This document shows positions 24,317 through 33,123 of a stretch of 64,000 bases of DNA, piece after piece. The stretch comes from Streptomyces venezuelae. GTDB taxonomy: Bacteria; Actinomycetota; Actinomycetes; Streptomycetales; Streptomycetaceae. A model generated the notes under the pieces. It made no database searches and had not been told where the DNA came from. It saw only the letters and a program-made list of their open reading frames with translations. The stretch lies in the NCBI RefSeq assembly GCF_008642275.1, contig NZ_CP029189.1, positions 372,001 to 436,000 on the forward strand, written 5' to 3'. Within the stretch, counting starts at the first letter, position 1, and every line of letters starts with the position of its first letter. Made by a program: the position numbers and the translations under genes.

Positions 24317-25351
24317 TCAGCGGAGAGCGGCCTCCGCGGGGAGTTCCGTGAGCGGGGTGCGGGCGGGGACGGGCAGACCGAGACGGTCGCGGGCGGCGTG
24401 GACCGCGGCGAGTTCGTCCTCGCCCGCCGGCCCCCAGTCGCTCAGTTCGCGGACCTGTTCGGGAGTGGCCAGCAGGCGTGCGTACTCCGGGTCGGCGCCC
24501 GGCGGGAGGCCGGTGAGGCGGGCCGCGGTGCGGGCGTGGGCGCCCTGGTCGCCGCTCCGGTAGCCGAGCGGGAGGGCGTCCTCGGTGGCTCCGGCCGTCG
24601 GGGGCGGGAGGTGGGCGGCCCCGGTGGCGCGGGAGACCAGCAGCAGGACCCGGCCGTCGGGGGCGAACAGCCAGGCGGACAGGTCCCGAACGGGCAGCGG
24701 TTCCGGGACGGGGCCCACATGCCAGGCACCGTGCTGCGGGATCCGCCGGGTCCGCAGGACCCCGAGCCGGTCGAGGGCGGTCGGTGCGGTGGGGAAGCCG
24801 TCCTCCAGCAGGGCCGCGCCGGAGCCGTTGACGCGGGCGCGCAGGGCGGACAGCGCGCGGCGGGCGTCACCGGGGTCCATCAGGGCGGGCAGGTCGGCCG
24901 GTTCGGCGAAGTGGATGCCCGTGATCTCCTGGGCCGGGAGGCGGACGGCCTCGATCCGGTCGGGGGTCCAGGTGCCGCCGTCGTAGACGTGCAGGATCTC
25001 ACCGGGAAAGCGCATCTCGGGCGGGAAGCCGGGGGTGTCGGCGGGAATCCAGTCCACGGCGAGGCCTCGCGGGTAGCGGCCGTCGACGCCGAGCTCCTCG
25101 CGCAGCTCCCGGGCGGCCGCCGCGGACGGTGCCTCGCCGGCGTCCACGGCCCCGCCGGGGAGCAGCTGGTCGGCGCGGTAGTCGACGCTCTGGACGAGGA
25201 TCCGGCCGCGGGTGTCGGTGACGAGGACGACGGCCGCGGTCCAGACGGCGGTCCGCGAGGCCCCGTACTCCGCCGGGGTCATCCAGGTCCCCGTCCGCTC
25301 CCGCTCGTCTTCGTACGCGCCGGTCGCGCTCTGGTCGGTCAGCTGCGGCAT
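24317..25351 (-). CDS. Nudix hydrolase with two Nudix-like halves
   Basis: This 344-residue protein has a complete Nudix box at residues 67-89 (G-x5-E-x7-REL-REELGV), the metal-binding loop-helix-loop that cleaves nucleoside-diphosphate-linked substrates. The second half (about 190-340) again begins like a Nudix domain (LSAWLFAPDGRVLLLVSRATG) but its box region has no REUxEE, so it is probably a catalytically dead duplicate used for dimerisation or specificity. Substrate unknown. Monocistronic, with a strong terminator after it. Confidence 0.85.
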   Translation of the reverse strand: MPQLTDQSATGAYEDERERTGTWMTPAEYGASRTAVWTAAVVLVTDTRGRILVQSVDYRADQLLPGGAVDAGEAPSAAAARELREELGVDGRYPRGLAVDWIPADTPGFPPEMRFPGEILHVYDGGTWTPDRIEAVRLPAQEITGIHFAEPADLPALMDPGDARRALSALRARVNGSGAALLEDGFPTAPTALDRLGVLRTRRIPQHGAWHVGPVPEPLPVRDLSAWLFAPDGRVLLLVSRATGAAHLPPPTAGATEDALPLGYRSGDQGAHARTAARLTGLPPGADPEYARLLATPEQVRELSDWGPAGEDELAAVHAARDRLGLPVPARTPLTELPAEAALR

Positions 25352-25573
25352 CGGACTCCGTTCACCGTGGGTGGACCCGCCGGTCTGTGCAACAGCGGCC
25401 GCGGCTCCCGGGTTACGGCGCGCCGCGGAGCCCCCGTCGACACCCCACGCCTTTACCGGTCCTATACCTCTTTATTACTTGGTTATGTACTCCCTGGTAC
25501 GTTCCGGATGCGGACTGGCGGCGTGAAAGCCGCCGGTCCGACCAGTTTTCACCCACCCTGGAGAGATCCACAC

Positions 25574-26812
25574 ATGCGACGCGCCTCCCCCACGGAGCCC
25601 GGCACGGGGACGGCGGCCCCGGCCGGGGGGTCCGGCGGCCGGCTGGCCGGCGTCGACGCCGTACGCGGGCTCGCCGTCCTCGGCATGTTCGCCGTGCACG
25701 TGGGCCCCGCCCCGGAACCGGAGGGCGCCGGCTACCTCCTCGTCGCGGCCGACGGGCGCGCCCCGGCCCTCTTCACCCTGCTCGCCGGTTTCTCCCTGGT
25801 CCTCGCCCAGCGCGGGCTGGACCCGGCACGGCGTCCGCAGGGCTGGGCGCGCCGCTGGCGCCCCCTGCTGATCCGCTGCGCGCTGCTGGCCGTCCTCGGT
25901 GTGTGGCTGGCCTCGTTGTGGCCCGGGATCCTGGTCATCCTGGCCTTCTTCGCCGTGTACTTCCTCGCGGCCGAGCCCTTCACCCGGCTGTCCACCCCGG
26001 TGCTCACCGCCGTGGCGGGGGTCTCCGTGGTGGCGGGCCCGTTGCTGTCGTTCCTGCTGGGCCCGGTGTTCGGGTACGAGGCGTCCGGGCGCGGGCTGGT
26101 CCCCGAGGCCGCCGATCTGGCCACGTGGTCCGGGCCGCCGACGGTGCTGCTGGAACTGCTGCTCACCGGGGCGTATCCGCTGGCCACGTACTTCCCGTAC
26201 GTGCTGGTCGGAATGGCGCTCGCCCGGCTGTGCGACGTGCGGGAGCGGGCGGTGGCCCGGCGGATGGCCGCGTGGGGCACGGTGGCCGCCTTCGCCGGAT
26301 ACGGCTCCGCGTGGCTCGCCAACCACGTGTTCGGTGTCCGGCAGCGGCTCCTGGAGGCGATCGCGGTGCACCATCCGGAGGCCCTGGCCGCGGCCGACCC
26401 CGTCCGGGAGGTGCTGCAGGGCCAGTACGGCGCCGTGCCCAGCACCTCCTGGGACTGGCTGCTGCTGGCCGACCCCTACAGCCAGACCCCGCTGGAGACC
26501 CTGGGCAACGCCGGGGTGGGCTGCGCCCTCATCGGCCTGTGCGCGCTCGCCGCGCGCCACGGGGTGGGCGCGCGCCTGCTGCGGCCGCTGACGGTGCTGG
26601 GGGCGATGGCGCTGAGCGCGTACGTCGTCCACGCGCTGGTGCTGGCCGGTCCCGCGAACGGGGCGGCTTCCTGGTCCGCCTGGGTGGCCTTCAGCGGCGC
26701 GGCCCTGGCCCTGACCTGGGCCTGGCAGCGGGTCTGGGCCGAGAGTCCGCTGCGCCGCGGCCCGGTGGAACACCTGCTCCGGCTGGCCGCGCAGGGGCGC
26801 GCCCGGGCGTGA
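25574..26812 (+). CDS. DUF418-family polytopic membrane protein
   Basis: A 412-residue membrane protein with 9-10 predicted helices. It opens with the family's RLAGVDAVRGLAVLGMF motif and ends with the DUF418 region (GNAGVGCALIGLCALAARHG, then LSAYVVHALVL). The family is related to acyltransferase-3/DUF1624 proteins and is thought to modify or move envelope molecules; no reaction is proven. ATG 25574 is preceded by GGAGAGATCC. Its 5' region (25451-25510) is notably AT-rich (TTTATTACTTGGTTATG), a likely promoter. Confidence 0.8.
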   Translation: MRRASPTEPGTGTAAPAGGSGGRLAGVDAVRGLAVLGMFAVHVGPAPEPEGAGYLLVAADGRAPALFTLLAGFSLVLAQRGLDPARRPQGWARRWRPLLIRCALLAVLGVWLASLWPGILVILAFFAVYFLAAEPFTRLSTPVLTAVAGVSVVAGPLLSFLLGPVFGYEASGRGLVPEAADLATWSGPPTVLLELLLTGAYPLATYFPYVLVGMALARLCDVRERAVARRMAAWGTVAAFAGYGSAWLANHVFGVRQRLLEAIAVHHPEALAAADPVREVLQGQYGAVPSTSWDWLLLADPYSQTPLETLGNAGVGCALIGLCALAARHGVGARLLRPLTVLGAMALSAYVVHALVLAGPANGAASWSAWVAFSGAALALTWAWQRVWAESPLRRGPVEHLLRLAAQGRARA

Positions 26813-26823
26813 ACGCGCCGCCA

Positions 26824-26839
26824 TCACCCGTCCGTGTGA
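26824..26839. promoter_or_regulatory. 16-bp dyad upstream of lipoprotein 1
   Basis: TCACCCGTCCGTGTGA, symmetrical as TCAC-N8-GTGA with inner CG/CG, 41 bases before the lipoprotein ATG. The paralogue at 39016 has TCACCCGCACGCGTGA 42 bases before its ATG. Conservation of sequence and distance points to a shared regulator or promoter. Confidence 0.55.
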
Positions 26840-26880
26840 TGGGTTCGGCGGGCGTGGCGCCGGTACGGCAGGGTGGGCGG

Positions 26881-27345
26881 ATGCAGTTGCGCCTCGCCCT
26901 GCCCCTGACCCTTGCCGCGCTCGTGATGGCCACCGGGTGCGTGACGGTGCATCCCGCCGCCCCGCCGGACGCGCCGCTGCCGGGGCCTGCGGAGGCGGCC
27001 CGTGTGCCGGCCCGGCAACCGGCCCCGCTCGCGCTGCCGTTGGGCCCGCTCCCGTCCTCGCCCGGACCGGCCTCGCCGAGCGCGGCCCCGGAGGCCGGAC
27101 CGGCACCGGCACCCGTACCGGCCGCGGCCGAGCGGTCGCACCGCCCGCGCCGGGTCGGGGCCAAGGCCCCGCGCCCCCGGCGGCCCGCCGAGCAGGCGAG
27201 GCCCGCGGCTCCGGCGAAGCCCCGCAAGCGGCCGCCGGCGGTGTCCAGGCCCCGGCCGGCGCCGCAGCATCCGTACGACATGGCCTCCTTGTGCGAGGCG
27301 GCCAAGGGCACCGTGCATCCGTCCATCGTCGCCCTCTGCCACTGA
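26881..27345 (+). CDS. Small proline/alanine-rich lipoprotein (paralogue 1)
   Basis: A 154-residue lipoprotein with signal peptide MQLRLALPLTLAALVMATGC; the lipobox Cys is residue 20. The mature protein is a long Pro/Ala/Arg-rich, probably extended linker ending in a compact conserved tail (LCEAAKGTVHPSIVALCH) with two Cys that could form a disulfide. A paralogue with the same plan lies at 39016-39456. The tail suggests a cell-wall or partner-binding module; function is unknown. ATG 26881 follows GGGTGGGCGG. No other gene is in its operon. Confidence 0.8.
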   Translation: MQLRLALPLTLAALVMATGCVTVHPAAPPDAPLPGPAEAARVPARQPAPLALPLGPLPSSPGPASPSAAPEAGPAPAPVPAAAERSHRPRRVGAKAPRPRRPAEQARPAAPAKPRKRPPAVSRPRPAPQHPYDMASLCEAAKGTVHPSIVALCH

Positions 27346-27581
27346 GGGCGGCCGGGTGGCCCTGCGCGGCCCGGCTGGAGCGGCTGCACTTCGCGGCGGC
27401 CGGGCAGCCGGCCGCCGCGGTGCGGTGCCCGGCTGACGACCGTACGACTCCCGGACGCCCGTGGCCGGTTCATCCGACCGGCCCCGGCCCGGCTGCCCGG
27501 GGGCGGCGGGCGGGTTCGCTTGGATGGGCCGGACGGGGTCCGGCCGGAGCCCCGTACAGCCCTCCACCCCAGGGAGCCGCC

Positions 27582-28253
27582 ATGAAGAAGATCGCCCTCT
27601 TCGGCGCGACCGGCACGGTCGGAAGCCGGGTGCTGCTCGAAGCGCTCCGGCGCGGCCACGAGGTCACGGCCGTCGTCCGCGATCCGGCGAGGCTCCCGGA
27701 TCCGGGGAGCGGGTCCGGTGCCGGGGCGCTCGTGGTGGTACGCGGCGACGTCCTCGATCCGGTGTCGGTGGCCGCGGCGGTGGCCGGGCACGACGTGGTG
27801 GTCAGCGCGTTCGGACCGGGCCGCGGGGACCCCACCGACCTCGTGACCGCCGCGCGTGCGCTGATCGGGGCGGTGCGGTCGCTCGGTACGGACGGTCCCG
27901 CACCGCGGGTGGTCGTCGTCGGCGGGGCGGGGACGCTGCGCACCCCCGGAGGCCCGCTGGTCCTGGACGAGGCCGGGGTCCCCGCGGCCGTCCTGGCGTT
28001 GATGCACGCCCACGGCGCCGCCCTGGACTTCCTGCGCGGCGTGCCCGTGGAACAGGTGCGCTGGACCTGTCTGAGCCCGCCCGCGCACCTCGCGCCGGGC
28101 AAGCGTACGGGCACGTACCGGCTGGGCTCCGACGACCTGGTGGTCGACGAGGAGGGCCGGAGCCGGATCTCCGTGGAGGACTTCGCCGTCGCCCTGGTCG
28201 ACGAGGTCGAGCGCGACGCGCACGCGGGCCGGAGGTTCACCGTCGCCCACTGA
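27582..28253 (+). CDS. NAD(P)H-binding reductase-like protein (atypical SDR)
   Basis: A 223-residue atypical short-chain dehydrogenase: GATGTVG nucleotide loop at residues 8-14, VVRDPARL for cofactor ribose-phosphate contact, and the VVVVGGAGTLRTP and LSPPAHLAPGKRTGTYR segments of the YwnB/NAD(P)H-binding group. These act as flavin or quinone reductases or bind NADPH without catalysis. ATG 27582 follows AGGGAGCC. It precedes the RNA ligase gene by 113 bases in the same direction, but with a separate promoter-like region, so co-function is doubtful. Confidence 0.85.
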   Translation: MKKIALFGATGTVGSRVLLEALRRGHEVTAVVRDPARLPDPGSGSGAGALVVVRGDVLDPVSVAAAVAGHDVVVSAFGPGRGDPTDLVTAARALIGAVRSLGTDGPAPRVVVVGGAGTLRTPGGPLVLDEAGVPAAVLALMHAHGAALDFLRGVPVEQVRWTCLSPPAHLAPGKRTGTYRLGSDDLVVDEEGRSRISVEDFAVALVDEVERDAHAGRRFTVAH

Positions 28254-28366
28254 GCGCGATGCCCGTGGCGGGCCCGCGCGATGCCTGCGGGAGGCGATAT
28301 CGGGTGGATCTGTCCGGTCGGGCTACCTACAGTGACCGGGCACCCGATGTCGAGCAGGAGCGGACC

Positions 28367-30205
28367 ATGCGCACCCACTATCCCCGTACGCCGCACCTCC
28401 CCTGGTCCCCCGGGGCGGCGGCGGACGACGTCCGGGCCGTCGGACTGGCGGGGCTGGCCGGGCGCGAGGTCGTGGTGACGGAGAAGCTCGACGGGGAGAA
28501 CACCACGCTGTACGCGGACGGCCTGCACGCGCGCTCCCTCGACTCCGCGCACCACCCCTCGCGGGCGTGGGTCAAGAGCCTCCAGGGGCGCATCGGCGCA
28601 GGGATCCCGGCCGGGTGGCGGGTGTGCGGGGAGAACCTCTACGCCCGCCATTCGATCCCGTACGAGGACCTGGACAGCTGGTTCTACGGGTTCTCGGTGT
28701 GGGACGGCGAGCACTGCCTGGACTGGGACCGGACCGTACGGTTCCTGCGGGACCTGGGCGTGCCCGTCCCGCGCGTGCTGTGGCGGGGCACCTTCGACGA
28801 GCGCGCGCTGCGCAGGCTGAAGCCCGACACGGCCCGGCAGGAGGGGTACGTCGTCAGGACGGCGGCCGGGTTCCTCCGTGCGGACTTCGGCCGGTGCGTG
28901 GCCAAGTGGGTACGGGGCGGCCACGTACAGACGAGTACGCACTGGATGTTCGCGGAGGTCGTGCCGAACGGGCTCGGGCCGACGGCCCCGTTGTGGGCGG
29001 TGCGCTCGGGGGCCGAGCCCGATGTGCCGGGGCTGGCCGCCGCTCTCGGGGCGGGCGGGACGGACGCCGCGGGCACCGCAGAGGCCGCCGCGGACGGGGA
29101 CGGGGTCGCGGAGGTCGTGGCCCGGATCGACGGGGCGGGACGGACCGGCGAGGACCGGCTGGCCGGTGTGCTGGCCGCCGTGCTCCGCCACGAGCCGCGG
29201 GCCCGGATCGCGGCGCGGCTCGCGGCGGGCCCGGTCGGGATGGGGCTCGCGCGGCGGGTCGCCGACCTGGTGGGGCTGTTTCCGTACCTGCAGCGGCCGT
29301 TCCCCGACGAGGAACGGAGGTCCGGGCTGGTCCGGATGGCCGCTGCGGCCGATCTCGGTGTGCTGCACGCACTCGCCGGGGCACTGGCGGACGGGCCGGC
29401 GGAGCGGGAGTGCGCGCAGTGGTCCGCGCTGTGCGCCGAGGAGGCCGGGCTGCTGGGCCCGGATCCGCTGGAGGCGCTGCGCGGCGGGCTGGGCGAGGCG
29501 CTGGCCGGGCTGGACCCGCAGGCCGCGGACCGCTGCTGGGCGCAGGCGCGGCGGGCGTTCGCCCAGGGCAGGATCTCGGGATCTGCCGTGGAGGAAGCCG
29601 TGGCGGCCACCTGGCAGTGGCGCGACGGAAGGTTTCCCCGCCTGGTGCAGCTGTGCGGGCCCTCGGGCAGCGGGAAGAGCACCTTCGGCCGCGAACTGCC
29701 CGGTGTGCAGACGTACATCGGCCTGGACGACCTGCGCGCGGCCAGGGGGTCCCGCGCGGACCAGGGAGCCAATGCCGAGGTGTTGAGCGAGGGCCTGGAC
29801 CGGCTCGACGCGGCCCTGGCCCGAGGCGGGACGGTGGTGTGGGACGCCACCTCGCTCACCGCCCAGCAGCGCGGTCTGGCGGGATCGGTCGCACGGCGCC
29901 GCGACGCGCTCGTCACGCACGCCGTGGTGCTGGTGGAGGAGGCGGAGCTGGTGCGGCGCAACGGCGTGCGCCCGCACCCGGTGCCGCCCGAGGTGCTCAC
30001 CGCGCAGGTGCGCCGGTTCAGCCCGCCGTACGCCGGTGAGGCGCACCGGACGTGGTACGTCGGTGCGGCCGGGGTCGTCGAGGACACGGCGGGCGGGCTC
30101 CTGGCCGGACGCGTGGACGCGGGAACAGGACCGCGTCCGGGAACGGGAGCGGGAGCGGGAACGGGAACGGGGCAGGGAGAGCGGCAGGGGACGGGACGGC
30201 ACTGA
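28367..30205 (+). CDS. RNA ligase fused to polynucleotide-kinase-like domain
   Basis: A 612-residue protein predicted to phosphorylate 5'-OH RNA ends and seal nicks. The N-terminal ATP-dependent RNA ligase has motif I EKLDGE with adenylated Lys40, CGENLYARHSI (87-96), motif III/IIIa WFYGFSVWD (105-113), motif IV EGYVVR (159-164) and motif V AKWVR (179-183). A helical linker (about 235-415) leads to a P-loop kinase: GPSGSGKST (431-439), YIGLDDLR (450-457) and WDATS (492-496), as in bacterial Pnkp kinases. The low-complexity tail comes from a 6-bp repeat. ATG 28367 follows AGGAG. Its stop overlaps the next start (TGATG), coupling it to the multidomain RNA-end enzyme. Confidence 0.9.
   Translation: MRTHYPRTPHLPWSPGAAADDVRAVGLAGLAGREVVVTEKLDGENTTLYADGLHARSLDSAHHPSRAWVKSLQGRIGAGIPAGWRVCGENLYARHSIPYEDLDSWFYGFSVWDGEHCLDWDRTVRFLRDLGVPVPRVLWRGTFDERALRRLKPDTARQEGYVVRTAAGFLRADFGRCVAKWVRGGHVQTSTHWMFAEVVPNGLGPTAPLWAVRSGAEPDVPGLAAALGAGGTDAAGTAEAAADGDGVAEVVARIDGAGRTGEDRLAGVLAAVLRHEPRARIAARLAAGPVGMGLARRVADLVGLFPYLQRPFPDEERRSGLVRMAAAADLGVLHALAGALADGPAERECAQWSALCAEEAGLLGPDPLEALRGGLGEALAGLDPQAADRCWAQARRAFAQGRISGSAVEEAVAATWQWRDGRFPRLVQLCGPSGSGKSTFGRELPGVQTYIGLDDLRAARGSRADQGANAEVLSEGLDRLDAALARGGTVVWDATSLTAQQRGLAGSVARRRDALVTHAVVLVEEAELVRRNGVRPHPVPPEVLTAQVRRFSPPYAGEAHRTWYVGAAGVVEDTAGGLLAGRVDAGTGPRPGTGAGAGTGTGQGERQGTGRH
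30138..30167. repeat. CGGGAR hexanucleotide repeat in ligase tail
   Basis: Five consecutive CGGGAA/CGGGAG units encode alternating Gly/Thr/Ala near the C-terminus of the ligase-kinase. Length variation by slippage would change only the disordered tail without a frameshift. Confidence 0.7.
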
Positions 30206-33081
30206 TGCGTACCAGCGAGGAGCTCTACCACCAGGTCCGCTGGGACTCCCGGTTCGATCCGGCACGGTTCGTGCTCGGGCTGCTCCAGCGGGGGGCCGCT
30301 CCGAAGCGGGTCCCGCTGCCGTCCTTCGTGCCCGGTGGTGACATCCCCTGGCACCGGGTGCTGTTCGTCGAGGCGGACGGTGAGCTGGTGTGGGACCGCG
30401 CCACGGGCGTGGACCGGATCGACGACACCGCGGCGGGCCGGGTCCGTGATCCGCGGCTGCTGCGGGCCCCGTTCTTCACCGCCCGGACCCCGCACACCTG
30501 GGATCCGGCGGGCGGTGGCGCCTGGCGGCCCGCCGGGCCGGCCCCCGGGGGCGGCGCGGCCTCGGCCGCGCCCTCGGTGCGGCTGCTGACCTGGAACACG
30601 CTCTGGGACCGCTACGACGCCCCGCGCATCTCCACCGCCCTGCGCAGGCCGCTGCTGCTGGCCGATCTCGCCGCCGCCGACGCCGATGTCATCGCGCTGC
30701 AGGAGGTCGAACCCGAGCTGCTCGGCATGCTGCTGGCGGCTCCGTGGGTGCGGGCCTCGTACACCGTCGGTACGGACCCGGGCGGCCGGGACGTCGCCGA
30801 CTGCGGGCTGCTGCTGCTCAGCCGGCTTCCGGTACGGGAGGCGGGGATGCACCTGCTCCGCCCGCACAAGGGCGTCGTCGCGGTCACGGTGGACACCGCG
30901 GCGGGCCCCCTGGTCGTGTCGAACACCCACCTGACCAGTGACCACACCCAGAACGGCGACGTCCGGCGGGATGCCGAACTGGCCCGGCTCGCCGAGGGGC
31001 TGGGCGGCATCGAGGCCGGGGTGGCGCTGCTGGGCGACTTCAACGACGGCCGCCACGGCGCCTCGGGGCCGGCGGCCGCGCTCGGCATGCGGGACGCCTG
31101 GAGCGACGTCCACGGGGCGGCGGACGACACGCCGACCTTCGACCCGGTGGCCAATCCGCTGGCCGCGGTGGGCTCGCTGTCGGGCCGGGCGGCCCGGCTG
31201 GACCGGATCCTGCTGCGGTCCACGACGGCGCGGGTGGCCCGGGCCGCACTGCGCGGCGACGCACCGGCTCCGGAGGGGCTGTTCATCTCCGACCACTTCG
31301 GTGTGGAGGCGACGGTGGAGTTCGGGGAGCGGGCCGGCGCGCCCGCGCGACTGCGCGTACCAGCGACGGCGCGGTCGGCGGTGGCCTGGCTTCCGCCACC
31401 CCTGCCGGAGGCGGTACGGGCACTGCGCCGCACGCTCGACCCGCAGGCCGGGCGCTGGCCCGCGCACGTGAACCTGCTCTTCGGTTTCGTGCCGGAGTCC
31501 TCCTTCGCCGACGCGGTGCCGCTCCTGGCGGAGGCGGCCGCCGCGACCGGGCCGTTCCCCGTCCGGCTGGAAGGGGTGCACAGCTTCGGACACCGTGAGG
31601 ACGCCACGGTCTGGCTGGACCCGGCGGCGGCCGGTGAGGCGCCGTGGCAGGAGCTCCGGCGTGCCCTGGCGGAGCGGTTCCCGGGCTGCCGGGGGCGTAC
31701 GGGTGACCATCACGGCTACACCCCGCATCTGACGCTGGGTCGCAGTCAGGAGCCGCAGCGCGCGATCGCGGCCTTCGCTGCCCGGCTCGGCGGCCCGGTG
31801 GCGGCCCGGGTGGGAGAGCTCGCCGTGCTCTCGCGGCGCGGGGACGGGCCGATGCGGGTCCGGGCGACCGTGGCGCTGGGGACGGGCGAGGTGCGCTGGG
31901 AGCCGGAGACCGCCGACCGGTCCGGGCCGGGTCCGGGGTCCGGGGCCGTGGTCCGGGACGGGGACGCCGAGTCGGTCACCGCGCGCGTCCGGGCCGCCCT
32001 CGGGGACGCGCACGTGCACCTGGCCGGGTCCCGTCGCATGGGCTGTGCGCTGCCGGAGTCCGACCTGGACCTGGTGGCGGTCCTGCCCGGTGCGGCCGAT
32101 GCGGCGCTCGTACGGGACCGGGTGGCTGCAGCGCTGCCCGGGGCGCGGCGGCTGCGCGAGGTGACGGGGGCTCGGGTGCCGGGGCTGCGGTTCCGTGTCG
32201 GCGGGCTGTCGGTGGATCTGGTCGTGGTGGCCACCGGCGGGCTGGATCCGGCGCACGCGGTGGCCCGGCGGGCGGAGCTGGGCGGGGCGGCCGCGCTCGC
32301 GCTGAGCGCGGTCGGCGACGCCGACGCGGTACGCGAACAGGTGGGTGCGGAACGGCATGCCGCGTTCGCCGGGCTGGCGCGGCGGGTGAAGGCGTGGGCC
32401 CGGGCCCGGGGGCTGGATTCGGCGCCGTTCGGCGGCCTGCCCGGTCTGGCCTGGACGGTGCTCACGGCACGCACGGTGGAGGAGGCCGGGGCGCTGCCGG
32501 CCGATGCCCTGCTGCGTGAGTTCTTCGGCAGGTGGGCCGCCTGGGACTGGCGTGTGCCGGTGGCCCTGTCCGCCGCGGGTCCGGCCCGGGTCGAGGACGG
32601 GCCGGACGCGGTCACGGTTCTCACCCCCTCGGAGCCGGTGCGCAGCTGTACGGCTCAGGTCGGGCCGGGGCTGCGCGACCTGCTGGTCCAGGAGTTGTAC
32701 GCGGCCTGGGAGCTGCTGGAGTCCGGCTCCGGGGACCGCGAGTGGATCCCGGGGCCGCCGCCGCTGCACCGTCGGCACGCCGCCTGGGCGGTGGTGACCG
32801 TCCGGGCTGCCTCCGAGGGGGAGTTCGAGGAGACCCTGGGCCGGATGCGGGGGCGGCTGCGGGCGTTGCTCGGTGCGCTGGAGGAGGCAGGTGTCGCGGA
32901 TGCGCACGCCTGGCCGCGTCCCTTCGAGTCGGGCCCGGCCCTGGCCCGTTACGCGATCGGCCTGGGCGCCGCTCCCCCGGACGCGGCGCGCCTGGCCGCC
33001 CTGGCCGGTCCCTGGCGGACCGGTCTGCCGGGGGTCGAGGTCTCCTGGGCGGCCGGCGGCGAGGTGCCGGACCTGGTGTGA
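30205..33081 (+). CDS. Multidomain RNA-end processing protein (MJ1316-EEP-2H-poly(A)polymerase)
   Basis: A 958-residue fusion. Residues 4-75: MJ1316/DUF504 domain, predicted to recognise RNA cyclic-phosphate ends. Residues 124-373: endonuclease/exonuclease/phosphatase domain with N131, E167 (LQEVE), H242 (NTHLTS), GDFND (277-281) and SDHF (362-365). Residues 390-560: 2H phosphoesterase with H421-V-N and H508-L-T. Residues 585-840: DNA polymerase beta-type nucleotidyltransferase with GSR (608-610), catalytic D620/D622 in ESDLDL and D671, plus a poly(A)-polymerase-like central domain. Residues 855-958: possible RNA-binding domain. All key residues are intact, so four activities (end recognition, phosphate removal, cyclic-phosphate opening, 3' nucleotide addition) are plausible. 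Coupled to the ligase-kinase gene by a 1-base overlap. Confidence 0.88.
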   Translation: MRTSEELYHQVRWDSRFDPARFVLGLLQRGAAPKRVPLPSFVPGGDIPWHRVLFVEADGELVWDRATGVDRIDDTAAGRVRDPRLLRAPFFTARTPHTWDPAGGGAWRPAGPAPGGGAASAAPSVRLLTWNTLWDRYDAPRISTALRRPLLLADLAAADADVIALQEVEPELLGMLLAAPWVRASYTVGTDPGGRDVADCGLLLLSRLPVREAGMHLLRPHKGVVAVTVDTAAGPLVVSNTHLTSDHTQNGDVRRDAELARLAEGLGGIEAGVALLGDFNDGRHGASGPAAALGMRDAWSDVHGAADDTPTFDPVANPLAAVGSLSGRAARLDRILLRSTTARVARAALRGDAPAPEGLFISDHFGVEATVEFGERAGAPARLRVPATARSAVAWLPPPLPEAVRALRRTLDPQAGRWPAHVNLLFGFVPESSFADAVPLLAEAAAATGPFPVRLEGVHSFGHREDATVWLDPAAAGEAPWQELRRALAERFPGCRGRTGDHHGYTPHLTLGRSQEPQRAIAAFAARLGGPVAARVGELAVLSRRGDGPMRVRATVALGTGEVRWEPETADRSGPGPGSGAVVRDGDAESVTARVRAALGDAHVHLAGSRRMGCALPESDLDLVAVLPGAADAALVRDRVAAALPGARRLREVTGARVPGLRFRVGGLSVDLVVVATGGLDPAHAVARRAELGGAAALALSAVGDADAVREQVGAERHAAFAGLARRVKAWARARGLDSAPFGGLPGLAWTVLTARTVEEAGALPADALLREFFGRWAAWDWRVPVALSAAGPARVEDGPDAVTVLTPSEPVRSCTAQVGPGLRDLLVQELYAAWELLESGSGDREWIPGPPPLHRRHAAWAVVTVRAASEGEFEETLGRMRGRLRALLGALEEAGVADAHAWPRPFESGPALARYAIGLGAAPPDAARLAALAGPWRTGLPGVEVSWAAGGEVPDLV

Positions 33082-33123
33082 GGTCAGGAAGCGCGCCGTG
33101 CCGCCGGAGCAGCCGGCTCTGGG

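Noticed and set aside
27470-32907. Very long minus-strand open frames (over 900 and 1400 codons) opposite the RNA-repair genes
   Set aside because: They are antisense shadows created by high GC; their translations are low-complexity Arg/Pro/Gly/Ala with no motif, while the plus-strand proteins have complete catalytic sets.
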